A DNA stretch of 44,258 bases. Source: Syntrophales bacterium. Lineage in GTDB: Bacteria > Desulfobacterota > Syntrophia > Syntrophales > UBA2210. Every line of letters starts with the position of its first letter. Position 1 is the first letter of the stretch. The notes under the pieces were generated by a model that saw only the letters and a list, made by a program, of their open reading frames with translations, did not search any database and was not told the origin of the DNA. The DNA lies in the NCBI GenBank assembly GCA_028718565.1, contig JAQULO010000011.1:1-44258 (forward strand). The letters run 5' to 3'. The position numbers were made by a program, and so were the translations under genes. Shown in pieces: positions 8,670 through 17,392 of this stretch.

Positions 8670-9418
8670 CAGATTCGCCGATCATCACCGTATCCGGATT
8701 AAGTAAAATATACAAAGGGTCACAGAAACCCGCTGTCGATCAACTGAGTTTTGTTGTTCATGAAAAAGAGATATTCGGCCTTCTGGGTCCTAACGGCGCA
8801 GGGAAATCAACCACCATCATGATGCTGTGCGGACTCCTGAAGATTGATTCCGGAAGCATTCAGGTCTTTGGTCTGGATGTCAGGCAAAAGAGTCCTGAGA
8901 TCAGAAAACTGATCGGCGTAGCCCCCCAGGAAATCGCCCTCTTTCCCGCACTGACGGCCTATGAAAACCTCTTCTATTTCGGCCGGATGTACGGCCTTGA
9001 CGGCGCGACGATCCGCAGAAGGGCGAACGAATTATTAGAGGCATTCGGGTTGATTGAAAAGGCCGGCGTGCAGGTTATCCAATTTTCGGGCGGCATGAAA
9101 AGGCGTCTCAATCTGATCGCAGCGCTCCTTCACCATCCGCGCCTCCTGATCCTCGATGAGCCGACGTCGGGTGTGGATGTCCACTCGCGCAAGATGATCC
9201 TTGACTATCTTCTGGCGTTGAAGTCTAACGGCGTTACCGTAATTTACTCATCTCATCTGCTCGAAGAAGCTGAAAAGATCTGCTCGCACTTTACGATCAT
9301 CGACGAAGGCCGACTGATTCAGGAAGGCAACTTGGCTGATCTGCTGGCCCGCAGCGGCGGCAGTCGGAATCTCGAAGAAGTGTTTCTTGGTCTCACAGGC
9401 AAGGAGATCTGCCATTGA
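8666..9418 (+). CDS. ABC-2 type transporter ATP-binding protein
   Basis: ATPase of 250 residues that powers the adjacent permease. Walker A is GPNGAGKST (about 41-49), the signature motif is FSGGMKRR (about 140-147), Walker B is LLILDEPTSGVD (about 160-171), and the switch histidine is in SSHLLEEAEK. It belongs to the daunorubicin-resistance/Nod-type exporter group, which usually exports lipids, polyketides or glycolipids. ATG 8666 overlaps the BtrH-like stop and the gene ends inside the permease start, so stoichiometric coupling is likely. It probably exports the cluster's product or an intermediate. Confidence 0.93.
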   Translation: MTDSPIITVSGLSKIYKGSQKPAVDQLSFVVHEKEIFGLLGPNGAGKSTTIMMLCGLLKIDSGSIQVFGLDVRQKSPEIRKLIGVAPQEIALFPALTAYENLFYFGRMYGLDGATIRRRANELLEAFGLIEKAGVQVIQFSGGMKRRLNLIAALLHHPRLLILDEPTSGVDVHSRKMILDYLLALKSNGVTVIYSSHLLEEAEKICSHFTIIDEGRLIQEGNLADLLARSGGSRNLEEVFLGLTGKEICH

Positions 9419-10698
9419 AAGTGATCGCCACCATCCGTAAGGAATTTCTCCTGCTGACGCGCGACCCGGGCGGCATGGCTGTGATATTTCTGATGCCTCT
9501 GGCGCTCGTCATCGTGATGTGTCTGATTCAGGACAATACTTTTCGAGGATGGCAGGAGACGAGAATGGAGGTGCTTCTGGTCGATGAGGATCATGGCGCC
9601 TTGAGTGCAAGCCTGGAGCGAACATTTCAGAATTCTCCCAATATCCGCCTCATCAGGAAATCGGGAAGCGAACCGTTGACGGCAGAAGCGGCGTACCGGC
9701 TGGTTCGGAGCGGGACATACGGAACGGCCGTGATTATCCCCAAAGGCGCCGATGCCGGTCTGCGCGACAACACCAAACGCGCCGTCACCCGGCTTTTGGC
9801 ACACTATGGTTTTGTCGATGAAAAGTATAACGAAAAGGCTTTGCCTCCGGTCGAACTGCAAATCCTTTTTGATCCGGCCATAAAGGCCAACTACAAGCAG
9901 ACCCTGAGCAGTGCCGTTGAAAAAATGCTCATTCGCGTCCAGGCGGATGGGTTTATGGATGAGGTGCAAAAACATCTGTCCAAGGCGACGCAAAAAAATA
10001 AGATCGACGTGGATTTTTCACAGATGATCACGGTGAATGCACAAGATGCCTCGGGAGGCGACCGTCAGGGTATCGCCCTCAATGCCGTGCAGCATAATGT
10101 TCCGGCGTGGTCCATGTTTGCCACGTTTTTTATTCTTTTTCCCCTTGCCGGAAACTTTATCAAGGAGCGCGAAGAAGGCAGCATGCTGCGATTGCGCCTG
10201 ATTTCCGGGTCCCAATTTCCGGTGATCGGAGGGAAGTTCAGTTTCTATCTTTTCGTTTGTCTCCTCCAGTTGGCTATGATGATCGGCGTCGGTCTTTTTG
10301 TGATGCCGCTGTTGGGGCTGGACAGATTGATCCTGGGCACCAATTATATCGGCGTCCTGTTGACGGGACTTTCTGTTGCCATGGCGGCAACGGGCTACGG
10401 ATTACTGATCGCGGTTTATTTCAAAACCCCTCAGCAGGCCCTCTCCTTCGGCGCCATATCGGTTGTGATCCTGGCCGCCGTCGGCGGCGTCTGGGTGCCC
10501 GTGTTCATCATGCCTGAGATCATGCAAAGCATCAGCCCTTACTCACCTTTGAACTGGGGACTGAATGCCTTCAATCATTTATTCTTGCGCAATGTCTCCA
10601 CGGCAGCCGTTTTACCGGAGCTTTGCAAGCTCATCTCTTTTGCATTTGCAACATTGGCGGCGAGTATTTTGATTCATAAATCGAGGACTGTAACATAA
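9415..10698 (+). CDS. ABC-2 type transporter permease
   Basis: Membrane subunit of 427 residues for the preceding ATPase. It has one N-terminal helix (about 20-40), a large extracytoplasmic domain (about 45-235), then a bundle of about five helices in the C-terminal 190 residues, including MFATFFILFPLAGNFIKERE with the family's conserved acidic segment after the helix. The start is TTG 9415, overlapping the ATPase stop (TTGA) and preceded by AAGGAG at the right distance. GTG 9421 is a less likely alternative. Together with the MMPL protein this gives the cluster two potential export routes. Confidence 0.9.
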   Translation: MKVIATIRKEFLLLTRDPGGMAVIFLMPLALVIVMCLIQDNTFRGWQETRMEVLLVDEDHGALSASLERTFQNSPNIRLIRKSGSEPLTAEAAYRLVRSGTYGTAVIIPKGADAGLRDNTKRAVTRLLAHYGFVDEKYNEKALPPVELQILFDPAIKANYKQTLSSAVEKMLIRVQADGFMDEVQKHLSKATQKNKIDVDFSQMITVNAQDASGGDRQGIALNAVQHNVPAWSMFATFFILFPLAGNFIKEREEGSMLRLRLISGSQFPVIGGKFSFYLFVCLLQLAMMIGVGLFVMPLLGLDRLILGTNYIGVLLTGLSVAMAATGYGLLIAVYFKTPQQALSFGAISVVILAAVGGVWVPVFIMPEIMQSISPYSPLNWGLNAFNHLFLRNVSTAAVLPELCKLISFAFATLAASILIHKSRTVT

Positions 10699-10715
10699 AC
10701 CATTTTCCCTATTTG

Positions 10716-10994
10716 ATGACCGATATGACAGAAACCGTAGAAGAACTGATTTCCCGGATCAAATCGCACATTGTCGAGTACCTGCACATCGACAGCATGA
10801 CCGCGGAAGGTCTCGATGAGGACGTACCGCTTTTCGGCGAATACACGGGTTTTGATTCCATCGATGCCTTGGAGTTGGTTGTACTGCTGGACAAGAAATA
10901 CGGCATCAAGATCCTTGATTCCAAGGAGGCCCGGAAGATATTTGTAGATATTCGAACCATCGCCGAATATGTCCATGAGAACAGAAAATCATGA
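10716..10994 (+). CDS. Acyl carrier protein (plus arm)
   Basis: ACP of about 92 residues. The phosphopantetheine site is the serine in GFDSIDALELV, and the surrounding acidic helix pattern is typical of type II fatty acid or polyketide carriers. It is the only ACP in the plus arm, the other three being in the minus arm, and it follows the ABC permease closely. It may present the finished acyl chain to DarB, the BtrH-like protein or the LpxL-like enzyme. ATG 10716 is used; ATG 10725 is also possible. Confidence 0.9.
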   Translation: MTDMTETVEELISRIKSHIVEYLHIDSMTAEGLDEDVPLFGEYTGFDSIDALELVVLLDKKYGIKILDSKEARKIFVDIRTIAEYVHENRKS

Positions 10995-11079
10995 GCCGCC
11001 GTGCCTTCGTTACGGGGGACGGGATAATGCAGCCGGCCTGACCTTCGGCCGCAAGCCCGACACCGGGAAAATTGTTCCT

Positions 11080-11427
11080 ATGAAGAAAAAAACCGCCGCA
11101 CGCATCGCCCGACTGAACATCATCCGGAAGATCCTCGATCCGCCGGCCGATCTCAGCGAATTCAAGGAGCATCCGACCCCTCGGTTGATCTTCGGGCTGA
11201 TCCTGATGGGATTCAGTTACCTCATGGGCTGGCCGGCAGTGGCCGCCTTGAGCATTCTGGCGATCCGGCTGCACGAGCCTCTCGTTGCCGTTATCGGCTG
11301 TCCGACCACCTACGGCCTTTCCTATGTCGTCTTTATCGTCGGCGCCTGGTTCGCCCGCGCTCCTCACTACCTGGGAGTCCTGGCGAGATACGCCGCACAA
11401 AGACTCCTCAGGAAGCTGCTCTGCTGA
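11080..11427 (+). CDS. Small membrane protein of unknown function
   Basis: Last gene of the plus arm, about 115 residues from ATG 11080; an in-frame ATG 10969 inside the ACP gene would give 152 residues. The N-terminus is basic (MKKKTAARIARL). Two membrane-spanning regions follow: PRLIFGLILMGFSYLMGWPA with the adjoining AVAALSILAIR, and TYGLSYVVFIVGAWFA. The tail is basic (RYAAQRLLRKLL). I recognise no family. The charge pattern suggests a small inner-membrane protein, perhaps helping a membrane-bound enzyme or transporter of the cluster. Confidence 0.55.
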   Translation: MKKKTAARIARLNIIRKILDPPADLSEFKEHPTPRLIFGLILMGFSYLMGWPAVAALSILAIRLHEPLVAVIGCPTTYGLSYVVFIVGAWFARAPHYLGVLARYAAQRLLRKLLC

Positions 11428-11516
11428 CAATAGGGCCGAAAGAAACCAAGTACTGGCCGTTTTGCTTCAACTCCAGGGCACTCAGTAGGGGAGAGTAATG
11501 AGAGTAATGGAGTAAT

Positions 11517-11612
11517 GGGACGCTGTTAACTTATAAACTTATTCGCGTACAAGGTAAAAATGCGGAGTAAAATCATTGCTAGAAAAGGAAGTTAATAAGT
11601 TAACAGCGTCCC
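11517..11612. repeat. 18-bp perfect inverted repeat between the two arms
   Basis: GGGACGCTGTTAACTTAT at 11517-11534 is matched by its exact reverse complement at 11595-11612, with a 60-base AT-rich centre. It lies in the gap between the convergent arms, just after three copies of GAGTAATG (about 11491-11517). Neither arm is followed by a clear U-tract, so it is not a typical terminator. The layout resembles a non-autonomous REP/MITE-like element. The remaining 11428-11624 interval holds no gene. Confidence 0.6.
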
Positions 11613-11624
11613 TCTGTCTCTTGC

Positions 11625-12191
11625 TTACCTACGGAGCGTGGCGATGTTTTCTCCGTGGTTGTAGATGATGAAAAGGGCCGTCCCAACGATTCCAGCCACG
11701 GCTGCGGGATGATAGTCGCAGGCGAGAATGGTTCCGGCCGCCAGGGTGGCGACCATAAAAAACGAAGCGATGAAAGGGATGCGCACAACGGCGTATACCA
11801 TCACCCATACAAGAGCAGAGACAGCGGCTGCGAGGGGCGCGATCAGAATCGTAAATCCCAGATAACCGGCCACCCCTTTGCCGCCATGAAAGCGGTGAAA
11901 GCAGGGGAAGCGGTTGCCGAGGATCAGGGCGAATCCCACCCAGGGAGTAACCCAAATCTCCAGGAAATGCAGCGCCGTCCAGGCAACGGCCAGGGCTCTC
12001 CCCAGATCAAGCAGAAGGACAACAGCGGCCCCGAAGAATCCCGCCTGACGGTAAACGTTGGTGACGCCGGCATTGCCGCTGAAGCGATTCCGCGGATCCT
12101 CCCGGCCCAGAAGTCGGAAGAGCAGTATGGAAAAATTGACAGAGCCGACAAGATACGCGGTCGCAACTGCTATTGCTGTTTTCGTGACCAT
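11625..12191 (-). CDS. PlsY-like glycerol-3-phosphate acyltransferase
   Basis: Polytopic membrane protein of 188 residues resembling PlsY, which moves an acyl group from acyl phosphate to glycerol-3-phosphate. Motif FSGNAGVTNVYR (about 38-49) matches the GSGNxGxTN signature and FHGGKGVAGY (about 101-110) the phosphate-binding GGKGVA loop. Two conserved spots deviate: the usual LDxxKG reads LDLGRA and the usual GHxFP reads GNRFP. It is therefore probably a specialised paralogue and may have an altered acyl donor. ATG 12191 follows GGAGGAGAT at a good distance. It is the last gene of the minus arm, and pairs functionally with the PlsC-like gene at 15332. Confidence 0.85.
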   Translation of the reverse strand: MVTKTAIAVATAYLVGSVNFSILLFRLLGREDPRNRFSGNAGVTNVYRQAGFFGAAVVLLLDLGRALAVAWTALHFLEIWVTPWVGFALILGNRFPCFHRFHGGKGVAGYLGFTILIAPLAAAVSALVWVMVYAVVRIPFIASFFMVATLAAGTILACDYHPAAVAGIVGTALFIIYNHGENIATLRR

Positions 12192-12207
12192 GCTCTATCT
12201 CCTCCGT

Positions 12208-13791
12208 TCAAGCAGGATCGGCCCTTTTGACCAGCGTGAAAAGATGATCATCGACCGTATCATGAAAGGCTCTGTAGGCGATTCCGTCCACAGTCATACG
12301 GCTTTGGTTCTGCCCGATACGATTGACGGCGACCGCCTTCCAGCATCGTGAAATCTCTCGACCTATTGCCTTGGATACGCCTTCTTTGATCGACCAGACG
12401 CGAAGAGACGCGTGAATATTCCCGAGTTCAGAGTTCTCCGTCAAGTCCATCTCCTCGTCACCCATAAAAAGATGCCGGGTCTTCAAAATCCTGTCGGATA
12501 TCCTTTCCACATCGACTCCGATCGGCTCGTTACCGGCAACGGCAACGGCAAAGCGCGCATCGTGCGCGACAGAACAAAAGGCGGTTGCCTCAACGCCGGG
12601 TGCGTGACAACAGGGGCGAATCCCGTCGGGCATCAGCGTGTGGAGGTCAGAGGCAGGACGGGTCGCGTTCTCTCCGGACAATATTCTTGCCAGGTGTTTC
12701 AGGGCAAGGCGTCCGGCGAGATAGTCCTTCCGCCTTTTCGGACCCATGGTTGCCAGACGATCATATTCGGGCGGTGTCAGCGCCTTGTCGGCAAAATCAG
12801 CCACGGCTTTGATCTCAATCAGTGACAGCGCCAGGGAATGCTCCCGAATAGTGGTGAGAGGTGCGCCGGTGCGGACCGTATCAGCCGCAACCCACGCCGG
12901 AGGCCGGATGCGTCCCCCGGAGACATCTTTCATGACGACGCCTCTGATATCCTCACAGAGAGATCCGTTCGGGGTATATATAAAGATATCGAAGAAGAGG
13001 GGGTTTTTGACGGAAGCGCCGGGAGGGGCAATGGGTAGAATCCTGCAATAATAGCGATCTCCCCGTCGGGTCGGCGTTATAATCACCCTTTCCCGAAAGC
13101 CCACCGGAAAGGCCACGATCTGCCGGAAGCGTTGGCCCCAAGCGCAGGCGGCATGCAGGGCGGCATCAAAAGGGAAGGGGGAACCGAGGGGGTGAATCGG
13201 TGCTGGATGGTCCGCGGCGCACGCCTGACCGAGGGCGCCATCTTCGGAGAGGAGAAGAGAACCCGTTATATTCTGATATGCCGGTCCGAAGGGGACGAGT
13301 TCTTCGTACAGCCTCCGGGCGGGAATTTCGAAGACGATCCCCTCCAGGGCCGCAGCGATATCCAGGGGCAGGGGAGGGCCGTCCGCTCCCGAATCAGCAA
13401 AATCGACGACGGCATGAACCTTCGTTCTTCGGATGGTCGAGCCGGCGACCGGGCCGGTCGTCATGAGCCGGGATGTCAGGCGGCCGTTTTCATGGACCTC
13501 CAGTTCGTGACAGGCATCGATAACGGCGCTATCCCCTTCAATCGGTAAAAAGCGGTCGAAGGCGGCGGCGCGCATGCACTGAACGGGGGCGCCAGGACGA
13601 TGCGACTGCAGCGAAGCGGCCAGTTGCTGTAGAATCTCTACGGCGGGAAACATTATTTTCCCCTCATAGTGATGATCTCTGAGATAGGGCTGAATGGAAA
13701 TCGCCAGGGGGAGCCGAATTCTCTCCTTTACGGCCGACACGTCCGGCTTTGAAACGTTTGACGGGGGCGTTGACGCATTCGAAGCTTTCAT
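12208..13791 (-). CDS. Polyketide-type dehydratase fused to 4'-phosphopantetheinyl transferase
   Basis: A two-domain protein of 527 residues. Residues about 25-300 are a double-hotdog PKS-type dehydratase with the catalytic HxxxGxxxxP motif (H40, G44, P49 in HHYEGKIMFP) and a likely catalytic Asp209 in FPFDAALHAACAWGQ. Residues about 320-527 are a Sfp/AcpT-type transferase with SVAHD (407-411), IGVDVERI (about 424-431) and WSIKEGVSK (466-474). The first domain would dehydrate a beta-hydroxyacyl chain; the second would activate the cluster's ACPs. The same domain pair occurs in polyunsaturated-lipid synthases, where it is usually part of much larger proteins. The start overlaps the stop of the radical SAM gene (ATGA). 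Confidence 0.88.
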   Translation of the reverse strand: MKASNASTPPSNVSKPDVSAVKERIRLPLAISIQPYLRDHHYEGKIMFPAVEILQQLAASLQSHRPGAPVQCMRAAAFDRFLPIEGDSAVIDACHELEVHENGRLTSRLMTTGPVAGSTIRRTKVHAVVDFADSGADGPPLPLDIAAALEGIVFEIPARRLYEELVPFGPAYQNITGSLLLSEDGALGQACAADHPAPIHPLGSPFPFDAALHAACAWGQRFRQIVAFPVGFRERVIITPTRRGDRYYCRILPIAPPGASVKNPLFFDIFIYTPNGSLCEDIRGVVMKDVSGGRIRPPAWVAADTVRTGAPLTTIREHSLALSLIEIKAVADFADKALTPPEYDRLATMGPKRRKDYLAGRLALKHLARILSGENATRPASDLHTLMPDGIRPCCHAPGVEATAFCSVAHDARFAVAVAGNEPIGVDVERISDRILKTRHLFMGDEEMDLTENSELGNIHASLRVWSIKEGVSKAIGREISRCWKAVAVNRIGQNQSRMTVDGIAYRAFHDTVDDHLFTLVKRADPA

Positions 13792-15335
13792 GATGGGTCA
13801 TTGTCCCTTTTGTGCATCCGGGGCTGCGACGTTTCCTTGCTTGAGGAAAATCTTTTCAGATCCTCAAACCGGTTCATCTCCTCTAGGCCCTTGATATACT
13901 GACGGTACCGCTTCTCCCATCCATCCCTGTGAATCTGTCTATCTACAAAATATTTCATGACCGGTTTAACCGCGTGTGTCCAGGCGGACGTCCACAACCT
14001 TCCCTGGCTGCGGGCAAAGGGGGAGGGGTTCCACCAGCCCAGCGTAACCTGCCGATGATACCAGAAGGCATATTGAAGTTGATCGGCCTCCAGATGCCGC
14101 GTTTTTACATTGGCCCAGAGGCCGTTGTAACGGTCATAATGATCAAGGTTTGTCACCAGGCCCTCGCCGAGCAGGTGCTCCCTTAGCGGGGTTTTGGGGA
14201 AGGGCGAAAGCATTTGACAGTAAGAGGCGTCCGCTTCCAGTTCGTTCAGGAACTGGTAGTTTCTCCGAACGGCCTCCTCATCATCATCGGGCAATCCAAA
14301 GATCAGCCCTCCGATCACCATGATGCCGTGACGGTGGCAATTGGCGACGGCCTGCCTTGCCTTTTCTACAACGCCGGCTTTTTCCATGGTCCGGAGGTTC
14401 TGCTCCGATACATTTTCGATCCCCAGGAAGACGCTCCGAAATCCCGCCTGGGCCATCTTTTCCACCATCGCTTCGTTTTTGGCCATGGAGATACAGTCAG
14501 CCTGCACTACCAGGTTCAGATTGCGGTATTTTCTGGCGATGATGGCATCACAGACCTCCAGAACCCATTTGGGATTCAGGACCATGTTGTCGTCGGTAAT
14601 GAAAACAAGGCGTGTTTTTTTGTTGAAGTAGATATCGTCAAGATCGGCAATGATGCGCTCAATCGGATAGGTCCGATAAGACCTGCCATACATATGATTG
14701 ATGCTGCAGAAATTGCAGTTGCGGGTGCAGCCACGCGATGTTTCCAGGACTTCGATTTTGGAATACATGAAGTGGTAACCGCCCGTTAACCGGCGCTTAT
14801 CCCGGATGGGGAGCTTCAACCGGGACAGATCGCAGAGCGCCCCCGGGGCGTTGTGAACCCATCGGCCGTCATTTTTATACGAAAGGCCCGGAATCGAATC
14901 CATCCGGTCCGTTCCCTCCAGAGCGTTTACCAGGCGGCGGAACGTCTCTTCCCCCTCCCCCCTGATCATAAAGTCGACAGGGTCCGTGTCGGAGCAGTCG
15001 GCCATTTCCTGAGACATGAGTGTCGTATGATAACCGCCGACGGCAATCTTCACCTGGGGAAGGATTTCTTTGATGAGTCCGATCAGGGCCAGACAGGTTT
15101 GATATTGCCAGGTCATGGTCGAGAGCCCGATCAGGTCGGGCTTGATCCTTTGCAGGGTTTTTCTGAGGTAGGGGGCGATCTTCTTTCTTTTACGGATCAG
15201 ATCGATCAGCGAGACCTCGTGATGCCCGTCGACATTGCCCCCGAGACAGGCGATTCCGTGATTGGGCATGTGAATGGCCGCTTCATGAATAATGATGGGT
15301 ATCACATCGGGCATGGAGATCAGAACGACTTTCAT
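13788..15335 (-). CDS. Radical SAM enzyme with N-terminal B12-binding-type domain (1)
   Basis: Protein of 515 residues. The first 150 resemble the cobalamin-binding fold found in BchE/MtaB-like radical SAM enzymes (IKPDLIGLSTMTWQ, KIAVGGYHTTLM, FMIRGEGEETF). The radical SAM cluster ligands are C203, C207 and C210 in SRGCTRNCNFC, and a glycine-rich SAM segment is seen in IGGLIFGLPDDDEE. The C-terminal 130 residues are of unknown role. Such enzymes methylate or rearrange unactivated carbon atoms, so it probably acts on a carrier-bound or lipid-bound acyl chain. Both ends overlap neighbouring genes. The true reaction cannot be inferred from sequence. Confidence 0.88.
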   Translation of the reverse strand: MKVVLISMPDVIPIIIHEAAIHMPNHGIACLGGNVDGHHEVSLIDLIRKRKKIAPYLRKTLQRIKPDLIGLSTMTWQYQTCLALIGLIKEILPQVKIAVGGYHTTLMSQEMADCSDTDPVDFMIRGEGEETFRRLVNALEGTDRMDSIPGLSYKNDGRWVHNAPGALCDLSRLKLPIRDKRRLTGGYHFMYSKIEVLETSRGCTRNCNFCSINHMYGRSYRTYPIERIIADLDDIYFNKKTRLVFITDDNMVLNPKWVLEVCDAIIARKYRNLNLVVQADCISMAKNEAMVEKMAQAGFRSVFLGIENVSEQNLRTMEKAGVVEKARQAVANCHRHGIMVIGGLIFGLPDDDEEAVRRNYQFLNELEADASYCQMLSPFPKTPLREHLLGEGLVTNLDHYDRYNGLWANVKTRHLEADQLQYAFWYHRQVTLGWWNPSPFARSQGRLWTSAWTHAVKPVMKYFVDRQIHRDGWEKRYRQYIKGLEEMNRFEDLKRFSSSKETSQPRMHKRDNDPS

Positions 15336-16102
15336 TGCTTCACCTTGCTTTCCATCAGCGTTCGCACCTCAGCCATGAGGCCGGAGAGCGAGAAGGAGCC
15401 GCTGTCGTACTCAGGCTGAAAGCTTCCGGCCAGGAGCACTTCTATAACATGATTTTCATGGGTGTTGAACAAAAAGTGATCGGGAGAATAGAGCTTGTCG
15501 GTATTCCGGATGACGACAACCTGAATGGGCGCACGACAGAGTCTGGCGATACGGAAGGCACCCTTGTCGAAGGGGCCGATATGGCCATTGCGGCTCCTGG
15601 TCCCCTCAGGAAAGACGAATATATTGCCGCCTCCTGTCAGATAGGTCCCCATCGACTTGATCTGATTCAGCATGTCCTCGGTGGGACCGGCTTCCGCCAA
15701 AGAGGTTATATATCCGGATGTTCTCAATATCCCGCCGAAGACCGGCAAATTGAAATAATTGCCTTTGACGATGGTTTTCTGCTTGTCAAAGAGGGACACG
15801 AAGAGGATGGGATCGAGAAAAGAGACATGGTTGGCAACGATGATCGAAGAGCGGATGTCGCGCACTTCTTGGGAAATACGCCAGGTGACCCGGGGGATCA
15901 GGCATCGTACCAGGGCGAAAAAACAACGGTGGAGCAGGTTGTTTAATTTCTGGAATGATTCCTCCCGCCGATTTGAAAAGCACAGGACATACAGATAAAA
16001 GGGAGAAAAAAACAGAAGATATCCTACGATATAATATATCCAGAGAATGAGGGTAATGCTGAAATCCTTGATCAAACCGGTTCGCCCCGACTGCCCGTGC
16101 AT
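15332..16102 (-). CDS. PlsC-like 1-acylglycerol-3-phosphate acyltransferase
   Basis: Membrane acyltransferase of about 256 residues. The catalytic NHxxxxD motif is NHVSFLD (N91, H92, D97) and the acyl-acceptor motif FPEGTRS lies at about 164-170. Two hydrophobic N-terminal stretches (SITLILWIYYIVGYLLFFSP) anchor it. It would transfer a chain to the 2-position of a lysophosphatidate, or to a related alcohol. Its start lies just after the stop of the KS gene and its stop overlaps the radical SAM start. With the PlsY-like gene of the same operon it suggests that the chain ends up in a glycerolipid. Confidence 0.85.
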   Translation of the reverse strand: MHGQSGRTGLIKDFSITLILWIYYIVGYLLFFSPFYLYVLCFSNRREESFQKLNNLLHRCFFALVRCLIPRVTWRISQEVRDIRSSIIVANHVSFLDPILFVSLFDKQKTIVKGNYFNLPVFGGILRTSGYITSLAEAGPTEDMLNQIKSMGTYLTGGGNIFVFPEGTRSRNGHIGPFDKGAFRIARLCRAPIQVVVIRNTDKLYSPDHFLFNTHENHVIEVLLAGSFQPEYDSGSFSLSGLMAEVRTLMESKVKQ

Positions 16103-16106
16103 GGCG

Positions 16107-17348
16107 TCACCGGCCCTGCCATTTCTTGAAGATCAGGTTTGTATTCACCCCGCCGAATGCAAAATTCTGGACGGAGGCGATTCGCAACGGCGTTTCCCGG
16201 AGCTTCATCACGTGATTGATCATGGCGCATCTGTCGTCGACTTCTTCAAGGTTCAGGGTCGGCACAAGAAGCCCTTCTTCCATCAGAGTCAACACGATGA
16301 TCGTCTCGATGACGCCGCAGGAGCCCATGGTGTGCCCCATGTAGCTCTTCGGGCCGAAAACGGCGGGGCGGTTCCCGTAGATTCTGTGAATCGCCTGCGA
16401 CTCTATCACATCCCCCATCTTGGTTCCCGTCGCATGGGCGCAGACGAGATCGACCTCGCCGGCTGAGACTTCTGCGTTTTTCAAGCCGAGGCGGATCGTC
16501 TCGGTAATGCCGTCGATATTGGGCAGAATAAGGTCGCCGCCGTTGTTGTTGCAGGAAAATCCGATAATCTCTCCCAGAATAACAGCCCCTCGCGCCCGGG
16601 CATGTTCGTATTCTTCCAGCAGGACGGCCCCAGCCCCTTCGGCGACCACCAACCCGTCGCGTTTCACATCGAAGGGACGAGGGGTCAAATGGGGTGTTGC
16701 GTTGAAGGCCGTTGAACAGGCCAGCAGGTTGTCGAAGACGGCCACGGTCGTCGTATCGTATTCGTCCGCCCCGCCGCAGAGCATGGCATCCTGCATCCCG
16801 AATTTGACCGCTTCGTAGCCGAAGCCGACCGACTGGCTGCTCGTCGTGCAGGCGGTCGAAGAGGAGATGACGCGCCCCGTGATCCCGAACATCTTGGTGA
16901 TATTAACGGCGGTCGTATGGACCATTGATTTGAGATAATCGACCGCGCCAATGGAAGAATATCCCGTCTTGTCTTCGCTGAAAAATGTCTTGTAAATCGA
17001 CCGTTGCACGGTGGGACTTCCGTGGGTTGATCCGAAAGCGACACCGAGCCGGCCGGAGGTGATGAATGCCTCATCCAGGCCGGAATCCTGAAGCGCTTCT
17101 TTTGCCACCTGGCAGGCGTAATAGGCCACAGGTCCCATGGTTTTGCGGTGTTTGCGAATGAAATCGTATTCGATCGGGTAATCAACGGTCCCGAAGACCT
17201 TGGAATGGATATGAGAAGTCAGGACATCATCTTCCCGGAGAACCTTGACCCCTGAGATGCCCTGCGTCAGATGCCGGAGAATATCTTCCCGTGAGCGGCC
17301 GATCGGGGTGATGGCGGAACAGGCAGTAACAACGACTCTTCTTTCCAT
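16107..17348 (-). CDS. FabF-type ketosynthase (1)
   Basis: Condensing enzyme of about 413 residues with an intact Cys-His-His triad: C167 in STACTTSSQS, H305 in CAHATGTKMGD and H339 in SYMGHTMGS. It elongates ACP-bound acyl chains by two carbons. ATG 17348 is chosen because GAGGAG lies just upstream; the 28 additional residues of the longer frame lack family features. An unusual point is TTSSQ instead of the common SSGLH/SSGN after the catalytic cysteine. It follows an ACP gene by 44 bases. Confidence 0.92.
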   Translation of the reverse strand: MERRVVVTACSAITPIGRSREDILRHLTQGISGVKVLREDDVLTSHIHSKVFGTVDYPIEYDFIRKHRKTMGPVAYYACQVAKEALQDSGLDEAFITSGRLGVAFGSTHGSPTVQRSIYKTFFSEDKTGYSSIGAVDYLKSMVHTTAVNITKMFGITGRVISSSTACTTSSQSVGFGYEAVKFGMQDAMLCGGADEYDTTTVAVFDNLLACSTAFNATPHLTPRPFDVKRDGLVVAEGAGAVLLEEYEHARARGAVILGEIIGFSCNNNGGDLILPNIDGITETIRLGLKNAEVSAGEVDLVCAHATGTKMGDVIESQAIHRIYGNRPAVFGPKSYMGHTMGSCGVIETIIVLTLMEEGLLVPTLNLEEVDDRCAMINHVMKLRETPLRIASVQNFAFGGVNTNLIFKKWQGR

Positions 17349-17392
17349 ATAACTCCTCAACGAGGTGTTGGAGGCACCCGTTTTACAGGTTG

